A stretch of DNA of 9,980 nt from Dehalococcoidia bacterium (GTDB taxonomy: Bacteria > Chloroflexota > Dehalococcoidia > Dehalococcoidales > Fen-1064): assembly GCA_030691775.1 (NCBI GenBank), contig JAUYDN010000061.1, positions 1 to 9,980 on the forward strand. The letters are read 5' to 3'. The translations under genes were made by a program, and so were the position numbers. Below the pieces are notes generated by a model. The model was given only the letters and a program-made list of their open reading frames with translations. It ran no database searches and was not told the DNA's origin. Shown here one piece after another: positions 1-6,459 of the stretch. Each line of letters begins with the position of its first letter. Positions within the stretch are counted from its first letter, which is position 1.

Positions 1-26
1 TAGAAGGGGAGGGACTGGTGTCTGGG

Positions 27-50
27 TTCTCGGGTCAAGCCCAAGAATGA
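27..50. repeat. Hairpin remnant ending in AGAATGA, likely part of a dispersed repeat
   Basis: TTCT (27-30) and GGG (32-34) pair with CCC (40-42) and AGAA (44-47) around a TCAAG loop, with one C/A mismatch. The right arm ends in AGAATGA, the same terminus seen in the larger intergenic elements ending near 3000 and 8683. It looks like the edge of a related repeat cut by the window start. The rest of 1-76 shows no gene. Confidence 0.4.
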
Positions 51-76
51 TATTAATAAACAATCTTCTACTCATT

Positions 77-106
77 TTGACGCCTGCTTTCTCAGTGTGC
101 TATAAA
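77..106 (+). promoter_or_regulatory. Sigma70-type promoter for the two-hydrolase operon
   Basis: A -35 box TTGACG (77-82) and a -10 box TATAAA (101-106) are separated by 18 bases. The -10 is preceded by TGC (98-100), which fits an extended -10. A transcript starting near 113 would have a leader of about 35 bases before the ATG at 148. This is the best-formed promoter in the window and no terminator lies between it and the gene. Confidence 0.6.
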
Positions 107-147
107 TTATGGGATTCCCCCGGCGAATTTAACGGAAGGAGTATGTT

Positions 148-1431
148 ATGACCCAGCACTATGAAGACAGCTATCTCGAACTCACACGGCGGGAGGTGAA
201 TGAGATTTTTATGAAGGATGAAGACTGTACGCCGGATATCATCCGCGTCGCCCCCGGCTGGCCCATTGCTGGTAGTAGCGGCGTCATTATCACGGATGAA
301 GGTGTCGTCGTTGTGGATACAGGCATCGCCGGGGATGCGCCAGGACGCGTCCAGAAAATCCGCCAGAGAACACAGGTGCCTTTCCACAGCCTTATCTACA
401 CTCACGGGCACCTCGACCATGCTGGCGGGGCGCAGGTCTTCATTGAAGACGCGTTGAAACGGGGTCATCCGCGTCCCGGAGTCATCGGGCACGAGAATGT
501 GGCGCCACGGTTCGATAAATACCAGCGGCTCGCCGGCCGCCGCGCTTATATCAGCCGTCTCCAGTTCCCGCGCCGTCCCGGTGCCGGTGCATCAAGCCAA
601 ACCCCGGTACCGATGACCTATGTTTACCCGGATGTGGTTGTAAAGGATGCCATGAAATTCCGCATCGGGGGGTTAACTCTCGAAATCTACAGCGCCTTTG
701 CGGAGACGGATGATTGCCTCTGGGTCTGGATACCGGAGCGCCGTGTGGCAATTATCGGCGATTTGCTCATCGGCGGGTGTCCCAATACCGGTAATCCGCT
801 TAAGGAACAACGCTACACCCTCGAATGGGCTCAGACGCTGGAAATAATTGCGGGTAAGAACCCGGAGTATGTAATTGCCGGGGCCGGTCCTATCATCCGC
901 GGCAACCTCATCGATGTCGTCCTCCTGGACACGGCGAAGTACCTGCGTACCATCCACGACCAGGTCATCGACCTTCTCAACAAAGAGTTCTGGATTGAAG
1001 ATATTATCAAGCGGGTCAAGATTCCGGAAGACCTGGCGAAGAAGCCCTGGCTGGCGCCAACCTACGGGCACCCGGTCTTTATCATCCACGATGTCTACCG
1101 CCGCTACACCGGCTGGTACGATGGCAATCCCAGCGGGCTATTCCCCGCGGATAGTGCGGGTATTGGTGCTGAGGTGACGGATTTGAGCGGCGGCGCCGGC
1201 AACATTATGAAACGCGCCGAACAGCTCAAGGAGCAGGGACAGAGTCAGCTTGCCCTCCATCTTATCGATTTCGCCATCAAGGGTGCAAAGGATACCGCGA
1301 CACGTAAAGAGGCGTTGCTGTTGAAATCGGAGATTTTGAACGCCCGTGCCGATATCGAACCCAGTCTCATTGCCCGCAACATCCTGCGCACCGGTGCGGT
1401 GACAGCAAAAGACACAGCAGAAAAACTGTAA
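148..1431 (+). CDS. Alkylsulfatase-like metallo-beta-lactamase-fold hydrolase
   Basis: A 427-residue soluble protein with no signal peptide. The N-terminal metallo-beta-lactamase domain (about 30-250) carries THGHLDHAGG with H86, H88, D90 and H91, then ETDD (186-189) and GD (204-205), as in the BDS1/SdsA1 alkylsulfatase branch, where Glu replaces a usual metal His. The segment around 300-333 (YGHPVF, GWYDGNPSGLFP) is typical of the alkylsulfatase dimerisation domain. The C-terminal SCP2-like domain of full alkylsulfatases is absent. Family members hydrolyse sulfate esters or other esters with two metal ions; the substrate here is unknown. The strand carrying the last metal His reads GAGP with A246 where related proteins have GHGP. 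The start is ATG at 148, six bases after GGAAGGAG (134-141). It is the first gene of an operon with the serine hydrolase downstream. Confidence 0.82.
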   Translation: MTQHYEDSYLELTRREVNEIFMKDEDCTPDIIRVAPGWPIAGSSGVIITDEGVVVVDTGIAGDAPGRVQKIRQRTQVPFHSLIYTHGHLDHAGGAQVFIEDALKRGHPRPGVIGHENVAPRFDKYQRLAGRRAYISRLQFPRRPGAGASSQTPVPMTYVYPDVVVKDAMKFRIGGLTLEIYSAFAETDDCLWVWIPERRVAIIGDLLIGGCPNTGNPLKEQRYTLEWAQTLEIIAGKNPEYVIAGAGPIIRGNLIDVVLLDTAKYLRTIHDQVIDLLNKEFWIEDIIKRVKIPEDLAKKPWLAPTYGHPVFIIHDVYRRYTGWYDGNPSGLFPADSAGIGAEVTDLSGGAGNIMKRAEQLKEQGQSQLALHLIDFAIKGAKDTATRKEALLLKSEILNARADIEPSLIARNILRTGAVTAKDTAEKL

Positions 1432-1463
1432 GTGCCGTTAATACATTCTGGAGAGGTTAGAGC

Positions 1464-2597
1464 ATGGATGGCAGCATCATCGGGCAACCGGAGAGGGTGG
1501 GCATGGACAGAGGTGGACTGGAACAGGCGGTAGAGCACCTGGAGAAACTGCGCCGTGACGGAATGCACGATGGTGCCCAGCTCTTCATAGCGCGGCACGG
1601 CATTCCCGTGCTGGATGTGGCTCTGGGGGAGGCAAGACCCGGTATTCCGCTCAAGACAGACTCGGTCATGCTCTGGTTTTCATCTACCAAACCCCTCACT
1701 GCCGTTGCCATCGCACAGCAGGTAGAGCGAGGCAAACTTGAACTGGACGACCCTGTAAAAAAGTATATTCCGGACTTCGGCAACGGTAAGGAGACCTGCA
1801 CTGTCAGGCACGTGTTGAAACACATGGGCGGCTTTCGCATGGTCAATTTCCCCTTCCTGCGTTACGATTGGGAGACGAACATCCGTAAAATCTGTGAGGA
1901 GCCGGCGGAATGGGAGCCGGGGACGGCGGCGGGGTATCACCCGCTTTCTGGCTGGAATATCCTGGGAGAGATTGTGCGGCGTGTAGACGGCAGACCCATC
2001 GAAGTGTATTTAAGGGGGGAGATTTTTCAGCCGCTGGGTATGGAAGGCAGTAGCCTGGGAATCACTGCTGAAAGAGAAAAACAGCTCGGCGACCGCCTAT
2101 CGCAGGTCACGGAGAAGACCATGCCCAAACCCCCTCCAAACCCATGGAACGACCGGCGTGCGCGGCCACGGATATTACCCGGCGGCAACGGTTACGGTCC
2201 TGCCCACGACCTGGCGAAGTTCTACCTCATGCTGTGGAATGGCGGCGAATGGGACGGCTACCGGTTTCTTAAAAAGGAGACGGTGGCGCTCTTCACCGCC
2301 ACCCACCGTAAGGATGTAATCGACCGCACCTTTAGTCTACAGGCGGGGATGGATGTCATGCCGCCCTGGGCGCTGGGATTTCACAAGGGCTTTGACCAGC
2401 CGATGAACATCGGGTTCGGGAGGAGAGCGACGGCGGCCGCGTACGGGCATGGCGGAGCGCGCAGTTCCATCGGGTTTGTTGAACCCACGCGCGACCTGGT
2501 GGTCACCTGCGTCACCAACGGTATGCCCACCGAACTCGAAAACACCCGCCGCCTGCGGGACGTATCGGATTTTATTCACGGTGCCGTGATTGGTTAA
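1464..2597 (+). CDS. Class C beta-lactamase-family serine hydrolase (esterase-like)
   Basis: A 377-residue protein of the beta-lactamase/transpeptidase-like fold that includes EstB-type esterases and penicillin-binding-protein-like hydrolases. The SxxK motif is S73-S-T-K76 (nucleophile and general base), Y158 is the probable catalytic tyrosine, and H329-G-G331 fits the HxG motif replacing KTG. VRHVLKHMGGF (114-124) is the usual conserved loop. No signal peptide or membrane segment is seen, which favours a cytoplasmic esterase, amidase or lactonase over a cell-wall or antibiotic role. It follows the metallo-hydrolase by 32 bases without a terminator, so the two are probably co-transcribed. The start at 1464 has GGAGAGG (1450-1456) seven bases upstream. 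An in-frame ATG at 1503 also follows GGAGAGGG (1490-1497) and would remove 13 residues that are not needed for the fold. Substrate unknown. Confidence 0.82.
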   Translation: MDGSIIGQPERVGMDRGGLEQAVEHLEKLRRDGMHDGAQLFIARHGIPVLDVALGEARPGIPLKTDSVMLWFSSTKPLTAVAIAQQVERGKLELDDPVKKYIPDFGNGKETCTVRHVLKHMGGFRMVNFPFLRYDWETNIRKICEEPAEWEPGTAAGYHPLSGWNILGEIVRRVDGRPIEVYLRGEIFQPLGMEGSSLGITAEREKQLGDRLSQVTEKTMPKPPPNPWNDRRARPRILPGGNGYGPAHDLAKFYLMLWNGGEWDGYRFLKKETVALFTATHRKDVIDRTFSLQAGMDVMPPWALGFHKGFDQPMNIGFGRRATAAAYGHGGARSSIGFVEPTRDLVVTCVTNGMPTELENTRRLRDVSDFIHGAVIG

Positions 2598-2604
2598 CGA
2601 TATT

Positions 2605-2698
2605 ATTCGGTTGTGCGAACATGATGGCGGTTTGATGGAGAAAAGCCGCACAGGCAGGGACGCCTGTGCCACCATTCGGTTTGTGCCAACATGATAGC
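2605..2698. repeat. Near-identical 24/25-base direct repeats flanking a hairpin
   Basis: The sequences at 2605-2628 and 2674-2698 match except for two substitutions and one extra T; both begin ATTCGGTT and end AACATGAT plus RGC. Between them lie 45 bases with a perfect 8-bp stem, GCACAGGC (2648-2655) and GCCTGTGC (2662-2669), with a 6-base loop. There is no T-run after the stem, so it is not a standard terminator, although it lies just after the operon end at 2597. It looks like a small mobile palindrome with duplicated flanks. Confidence 0.5.
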
Positions 2699-2754
2699 TA
2701 ATGCGAATTAGACGTTGTTTAGAAAATGGGAAGGTGACAATCAAAAACACCCTG

Positions 2755-3024
2755 GTCATTCCCGCCCTTCGGTTAGCTCCTTCGGCAGGCTCCCTCGGCG
2801 CGGCTCGGGACAGGTCAGGATAAACAGGGCAGGCCTGTATCCCCTCTATCGACCGGGGCTTTGCCCTAACACTCCAATGCATCCTTGTCACCCTGACCAC
2901 GATGGAAATCGGGGGAAGGGTCTCCATGCCTGCTGAGTAGGTGCTGGAGATTCTTCGTTCTCCCGATGCTTCGTACCGAAACATCGGGACTCAGAATGAC
3001 AACCCCGATTTTCATAGTTCGTGG
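2755..3024. repeat. Dispersed non-coding repeat element with GTCATTC/GAATGAC ends
   Basis: GTCATTC (2755-2761) and GAATGAC (2994-3000) are inverted ends of a roughly 250-base non-coding stretch. Inside the right part is a strong hairpin: TCCCGATG (2961-2968) pairs with CATCGGGA (2982-2989), and TTCG (2970-2973) pairs with CGAA (2977-2980), leaving a TAC loop. The tail 2993-3024 is nearly identical to 8676-8707, with four substitutions in 32 positions. Short open frames here have no family resemblance or ribosome binding site. It fits a MITE-like or REP-like intergenic repeat. The remaining part, 3025-3120, shows no gene. Confidence 0.6.
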
Positions 3025-3150
3025 GTAGCGCGGCAGCACCATGGCGAATTGCTCGCCATTCTTGCCAGCACGTGGAAGGTGATAGTCTTTTACATTTGAA
3101 AAATGAGAGCGAGTCTCTACATTATTGGTGAAACAGCCGGTCTTTTGGAG

Positions 3151-3196
3151 TATAATACAAACAGGCGCTGGCTTCCTGGTACAATGAGCAGGCGCT
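3151..3196 (+). promoter_or_regulatory. Promoter -10 and duplicated CAGGCGCT boxes before the RAM-domain gene
   Basis: TATAAT (3151-3156) is a consensus -10, with only a weak -35 candidate upstream (TTGGTG, 3125-3130, spacing 20). A second extended -10-like sequence TGGTACAAT lies at 3177-3185. The octamer CAGGCGCT occurs at 3162-3169 and again at 3189-3196, 27 bases apart start to start, both in the presumed initial transcribed region. The pair could be an operator, but no regulator with a DNA-binding domain is encoded in the window. Confidence 0.4.
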
Positions 3197-3222
3197 ATAT
3201 TAGTTCGGGAGGTAGGAGTCCC

Positions 3223-3450
3223 ATGGCAAAAGCATACATCCTCATCGAATGTATGGTTGGCAGGACGAGAGAAGTCGTCACCGGGCTGAGCCGTCTCAAG
3301 GGTATCAAATCAGTGGATACAGTTACGGGACCCTATGATGTTATCGCCATCGTCGAGGTCGGCACCCTCAATGAGATCGGCGATATCGTTACCCAGCACA
3401 TCCATCCCATCGCGGGTATTACCCGTACTGTCACCTGCCTGGTGGTATAA
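3223..3450 (+). CDS. Stand-alone Lrp/AsnC ligand-binding (RAM) domain protein
   Basis: A 75-residue protein matching only the C-terminal effector-binding domain of Lrp/AsnC regulators, with a beta-alpha-beta-beta-alpha-beta order. It starts AKAYILIEC, has the turn VTGPYDVIAIVEV (38-50) where the family has its ligand-proximal G-x-x-D motif, and ends GITRTVTCLVV. No helix-turn-helix is present, so it should not bind DNA alone. Such proteins form dimers or higher rings and bind amino acids or other small ligands. A longer reading from 3103 was rejected because its first 40 residues lack family resemblance and its start lacks a ribosome binding site. The ATG at 3223 sits just after GGGAGGTAGGAG (3207-3218). 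The acyl-CoA dehydrogenase follows after 48 bases, so they likely share a transcript and the RAM protein may sense a pathway metabolite. Confidence 0.85.
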   Translation: MAKAYILIECMVGRTREVVTGLSRLKGIKSVDTVTGPYDVIAIVEVGTLNEIGDIVTQHIHPIAGITRTVTCLVV

Positions 3451-3498
3451 CGGCTGTAGACGGGAACGGTTGCGGAATATAAATGAGGGTAGCAGTGT

Positions 3499-4674
3499 AT
3501 GGATTTTGAGTTCACACAAGAACAGGAAGATTTTCGTCAGGAAGTGCGGCGCTTTCTGGAAGACGAAATCAACCGGGGCACCTTCATCCCGATGTGCGAT
3601 GGCTGGATTCAGGGCTATTCACCGGAATTTACCAAAAAGGTTGCCGCTAAAGGCTGGATAGGGCTGACGTGGCCCAGGGAGTACGGCGGACAGGCGAGAA
3701 GCCACACCGACCGGCTGGTTCTCACAGAGGAGATGTTGCGCTATGGCGCGCCTGCCGCCTGTCACTGGTTCGCCGACCGCCAGGTTGGACGTGCGATACT
3801 GGCTTACGGCACCCCAGAGCAGAAAGCCGAGCTTCTCCCGTTAATCCGCAGCGGGGAGGCGTATGTAGGGCTGGGCATGAGCGAACCGGAAGCCGGTAGT
3901 GACCTGGCTTCACTGAAGACGCGTGCCGTAGAGGATGGCGATTACTTTATCATCACCGGGCAAAAGATGTGGACAAGCTGTGCCCGGTTTATGACCCACG
4001 TCTATATCGTAGCGCGTACGGACCCGGATGCCCCCAAACACCGCGGCATCAGCGAGTTCGTCATCGATGCAAAACTACCCGGCATCACTATCCGTCCTAC
4101 CATCGATATTACCGGTAGCGAAGCCTGGGGTGAAGTGTTTTATGACGGCGTTCGCGTCCATAAGAAATACCTTATCGGGGAGAAGAACCGCGGTTTTTAC
4201 CAGATATTGAACCAGCTCGATTACGAGCGCGCCGGACTGGAACGCCTGATGGGTAACTACCCGCTCTTCGATGCTATCACCCAGTTCACCAAACTGACCA
4301 AACGCGATGGCAAGCGTATCTGTGACGAACCACTCATCCGGAGCCGGCTGGCGCAGTTACAGGTCGATTTTGAAATCGGGCGTCTGCTCACCTACCGTGT
4401 AGTGCAAGTAATGGAAAGTGGCAAAGCGCCGAATGTGGAAGCAGCAATGGCAAAAGCATACTGCACCACTTTCGAACAGCGTTTAGCCAGTCTATCTACC
4501 GAGATTCTCGGCCTGTATGGACAGTTGCTCGCCGAATCAAAATGGGCGCCTGTCCTCGGTATGGCACCGCACTCCTTCCTCGGCAGTAAAGGGTACAGCT
4601 TGCAGGCAGGCACGACGGAAATTCTTAAAAACATCGTGGCAAATCGCGGTCTTGGGTTGCCGCCGGTAACTTAA
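3499..4674 (+). CDS. Acyl-CoA dehydrogenase
   Basis: A 391-residue, full-length FAD-dependent acyl-CoA dehydrogenase that would introduce an alpha,beta double bond into an acyl-CoA and pass electrons to ETF. The N-terminal helical domain (MDFEFTQEQEDFRQ) is followed by the middle beta domain signature MSEPEAGSD (127-135) and WTSCA (158-162), then the C-terminal helical domain with GTTEILKNIVANR (371-383). The residue before GTTE, where medium-chain enzymes have the catalytic Glu, is A370. E243 in LDYERAG sits where isovaleryl-CoA dehydrogenase has its Glu base (LDLER), so it is the probable base and a branched or bulky acyl-CoA is plausible. The start ATG at 3499 is ten bases after GAGGG (3484-3488). 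Substrate not determinable. It follows the RAM-domain gene by 48 bases in the same unit. Confidence 0.92.
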   Translation: MDFEFTQEQEDFRQEVRRFLEDEINRGTFIPMCDGWIQGYSPEFTKKVAAKGWIGLTWPREYGGQARSHTDRLVLTEEMLRYGAPAACHWFADRQVGRAILAYGTPEQKAELLPLIRSGEAYVGLGMSEPEAGSDLASLKTRAVEDGDYFIITGQKMWTSCARFMTHVYIVARTDPDAPKHRGISEFVIDAKLPGITIRPTIDITGSEAWGEVFYDGVRVHKKYLIGEKNRGFYQILNQLDYERAGLERLMGNYPLFDAITQFTKLTKRDGKRICDEPLIRSRLAQLQVDFEIGRLLTYRVVQVMESGKAPNVEAAMAKAYCTTFEQRLASLSTEILGLYGQLLAESKWAPVLGMAPHSFLGSKGYSLQAGTTEILKNIVANRGLGLPPVT

Positions 4675-4678
4675 TAAA

Positions 4679-4737
4679 AATAACCAAATTCCAAGAAACA
4701 ATAACCAAGGAATCACCAATAACCAAATACCAATACC
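4679..4737. repeat. A/C-rich low-complexity repeat (AACCAAAT/ACCAATA units)
   Basis: Immediately after the dehydrogenase stop the sequence becomes degenerate repeats of AACCAAAT, ACCAATA and CAATAACC. The 15-mer CACCAATAACCAAAT (4714-4728) recurs exactly as its reverse complement at 6996-7010, on the far side of the LarA-like/DUF1893 unit. Base use is sharply different from the flanking coding DNA. Non-coding. Confidence 0.6.
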
Positions 4738-4841
4738 CGATCAAACTTGTCTAAACTAAGTTTTTCAAAGATGAACGTCATAAATAGAGTCGAAGATGGT
4801 CTGGTAAGCAAACCGGACGTACATCTTGCATCAGGGCGTCT

Positions 4842-4894
4842 AAGAGGGGCGTCAGCCCCTCTTCTAGGGCAAGTCCCTTCCCCGCGGGAAGGGA
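4842..4894. repeat. Two adjacent perfect hairpins
   Basis: The first stem is AAGAGGGGC (4842-4850) with GCCCCTCTT (4855-4863), 9 bp with a GTCA loop. The second is TCCCTTCCC (4874-4882) with GGGAAGGGA (4886-4894), 9 bp with a CGC loop. Only ten bases separate them. Neither is followed by a T-run, so intrinsic termination is doubtful. They could be a repeat element, an mRNA 3' end stabiliser or a protein site. Confidence 0.5.
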
Positions 4895-5153
4895 TTAAAG
4901 GGATGGGGCGTTGTGCAGGCAACTTTGGGCAGCATTATTGTAAGAAACCTGAATTTTAGGAGTATATTACTTCGTCGGAAATACGAACGAATCTACAAGG
5001 ATGAGGCTTAATTCTGGTCAATTTGGACGGCAATTGTACTTGACAATATTTATCCATTTAAGTCTTGAGATTTCCTTGATGTTTGTATCCTAGTTCCTGG
5101 TTGTTTCGTGAGTTCAATGGCTTCTGGAAATTAAGCAGCGGGAGGTTGTGAAA
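4895..5153 (+). promoter_or_regulatory. Leader region upstream of the LarA-like gene
   Basis: No gene is seen in these 259 bases. They contain a consensus -35 TTGACA (5040-5045) without a convincing -10 at normal spacing, and a weaker pair, TTGTAA (4938-4943) with TATATT (4963-4968) at spacing 19. Either could drive the downstream unit. No recognised riboswitch fold was identified by eye. Confidence 0.25.
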
Positions 5154-6398
5154 ATGGCTAAAGTAATGTTGCCCCAGCTTGCCTGGCACGGGATAAAAGA
5201 AGATGAGTTCCCCTTGCCCGACCGCTGGCAGGTGGAAATGTGCGATATGGCAGGCGGTAACAAACCTGCGCTCGACCCGGCGGGAATCCGCGCCGCGCTT
5301 GCCAGTCCTATCGGAACAAAACCTCTGCGGGAACTGGCACGTGGTAAAAAAGAGGTAGTCATCATCTTCGACGATATGTCCCGCGTGACCCGAGCTTACG
5401 AGATTGTACCCCACGTGCTGGCGGAACTTGCCGAAGCGGGAATCGGGGATAAACAGGTACGGTTCGTCTGCGCCCTCGGTTGTCACGGTTCCTTGAGCAG
5501 GCTGGATTTTGTGAAGAAGCTGGGCGAGGATGTACTGAGACGTTTCCCGGTGTATAACCACAACCCATTCGGGAACTGCGTCGTCGTCGGGCACACCAAG
5601 ACCTACAAGACCGAGGTCAGCGTTAATGATGAAGTGATGCGCTGTGACCTGAAGATTGCCATCGGTGGGACTGTGCCGCATCCCATGAGCGGTTTCGGCG
5701 GCGGCGGGAAAATAATATTGCCCGGTGTCACTTCCTTCCACACCACCCAGCACAACCACCACAATACTTACCATGATATAGCGGCGATGCGCGGTAAGCT
5801 GGGAATGGGATTGTTCGATGAAAACCCCTTGCGCTTTGACGTGGAAGAGGCCGCGGAGCTTGCCGGGCTGGACTTTATGGTCAACGTACTTTTCAATAAG
5901 TGGGGTGAGACGGTGGTAATATTCGCCGGCGCACTGAAACCTGCCTACGCCGCTTCTGTGGCGGAAGCTAAAAAACACTACCTCACACCGCGTGCCAGGG
6001 ATAAGGATATCGTCATCGTCAACTCTTTTATCAAAGGGAACGAGGCTTTCCTTGGACCGGGGGTCGGGTACACGGCAATCGGTCAGAAAGGTGGCGATGT
6101 GGTGCTCATTGCCAACGAACCGTACGGACAGGTGGTGCATTACCTACTCGGACCGTTCGGGGAGAACAGCTTCGGGCCGGAGAGCCAGCGGGGCACGGTC
6201 CCGCCGCATGTCAAGAGATTAATCGTGTACACCGAGTACCCGGACCTGGCAGGGCACAACTGGTACCCGAAATCTGACAAAGTGATGTCCGTGCACAAAT
6301 GGGATGATGTCCTGAAAATACTTGAAGCCGATTACCCGGGCGCCGCTTCTATAGCTGTGTTCCCGAGTTCCGAAATACAGTACACGCCGAGGCAATAA
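5154..6398 (+). CDS. LarA-family (DUF2088) nickel-pincer racemase homologue
   Basis: A 414-residue protein of the lactate racemase catalytic subunit family, whose members interconvert 2-hydroxy acid stereoisomers using a lysine-bound nickel-pincer nucleotide. D74-M-S-R77 matches the substrate-site DxTR segment, H111 in LGCHG matches the GTHR histidine, and VPH176 with GGGGK186 matches the catalytic His and the lysine carrying the cofactor. H200 and H202 (TTQHNH) lie where a nickel-ligand His is expected. Length is near the family norm. The N-terminal domain spans about 1-270 and the C-terminal domain the remainder. A GTG at 5148 is in frame but only two bases from GGGAGG (5140-5145); the ATG at 5154 has a spacing of eight and is preferred. 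Cofactor genes larB, larC and larE are absent from the window. LarA homologues act on many 2-hydroxy acids, so the substrate is open. Confidence 0.82.
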   Translation: MAKVMLPQLAWHGIKEDEFPLPDRWQVEMCDMAGGNKPALDPAGIRAALASPIGTKPLRELARGKKEVVIIFDDMSRVTRAYEIVPHVLAELAEAGIGDKQVRFVCALGCHGSLSRLDFVKKLGEDVLRRFPVYNHNPFGNCVVVGHTKTYKTEVSVNDEVMRCDLKIAIGGTVPHPMSGFGGGGKIILPGVTSFHTTQHNHHNTYHDIAAMRGKLGMGLFDENPLRFDVEEAAELAGLDFMVNVLFNKWGETVVIFAGALKPAYAASVAEAKKHYLTPRARDKDIVIVNSFIKGNEAFLGPGVGYTAIGQKGGDVVLIANEPYGQVVHYLLGPFGENSFGPESQRGTVPPHVKRLIVYTEYPDLAGHNWYPKSDKVMSVHKWDDVLKILEADYPGAASIAVFPSSEIQYTPRQ

Positions 6399-6416
6399 CC
6401 TATCGTATTAATAGAT

Positions 6417-6456
6417 AAAACCTCCCCCTTTTATAAAGGGGGATTGAGGGGGTTTT
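6417..6456 (+). terminator. Terminator-like or attenuator-like C/G hairpin with T5
   Basis: CCCCCTTT (6424-6431) pairs with AAAGGGGG (6435-6442) over a TAT loop. A second possible stem pairs AAAACC plus TCC (6417-6425) with GG plus GGGTTTT (6448-6456), one G-T wobble included. The two stems share bases 6424-6425 and are partly alternative. The region lies 18 bases past the LarA-like stop and runs up to the apparent start of the next gene, whose purine-rich ribosome binding site (6446-6452) is inside the second stem. It may terminate, attenuate, or be a dispersed repeat. Confidence 0.4.
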
Positions 6457-6459
6457 TCC

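Noticed and set aside
2715..2936. Short + strand frame of 73 codons in the intergenic element
   Set aside because: Starts with TTG without a ribosome binding site and is built from palindromic repeat sequence.
2337..2984. Antisense open frame running from the serine hydrolase into the repeat region
   Set aside because: Half overlaps a real gene, half lies in repeat DNA; no family resemblance.
3103..3222. N-terminal extension of the RAM-domain protein by 40 residues
   Set aside because: The extension is unlike the family, overlaps the promoter region, and the strong ribosome binding site points to 3223.
4747..4959. Short + strand frame of 70 codons before the LarA-like gene
   Set aside because: TTG start with no ribosome binding site, spans two strong hairpins and has no family resemblance.
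5148..5153. GTG start for the LarA-like protein
   Set aside because: Only two bases separate it from GGGAGG; the ATG six bases later has proper spacing.
5058..6140. Long antisense open frame (360 codons) over the LarA-like gene
   Set aside because: It is a shadow of a gene with clear family motifs on the + strand; its translation resembles no family and lacks a plausible ribosome binding site.
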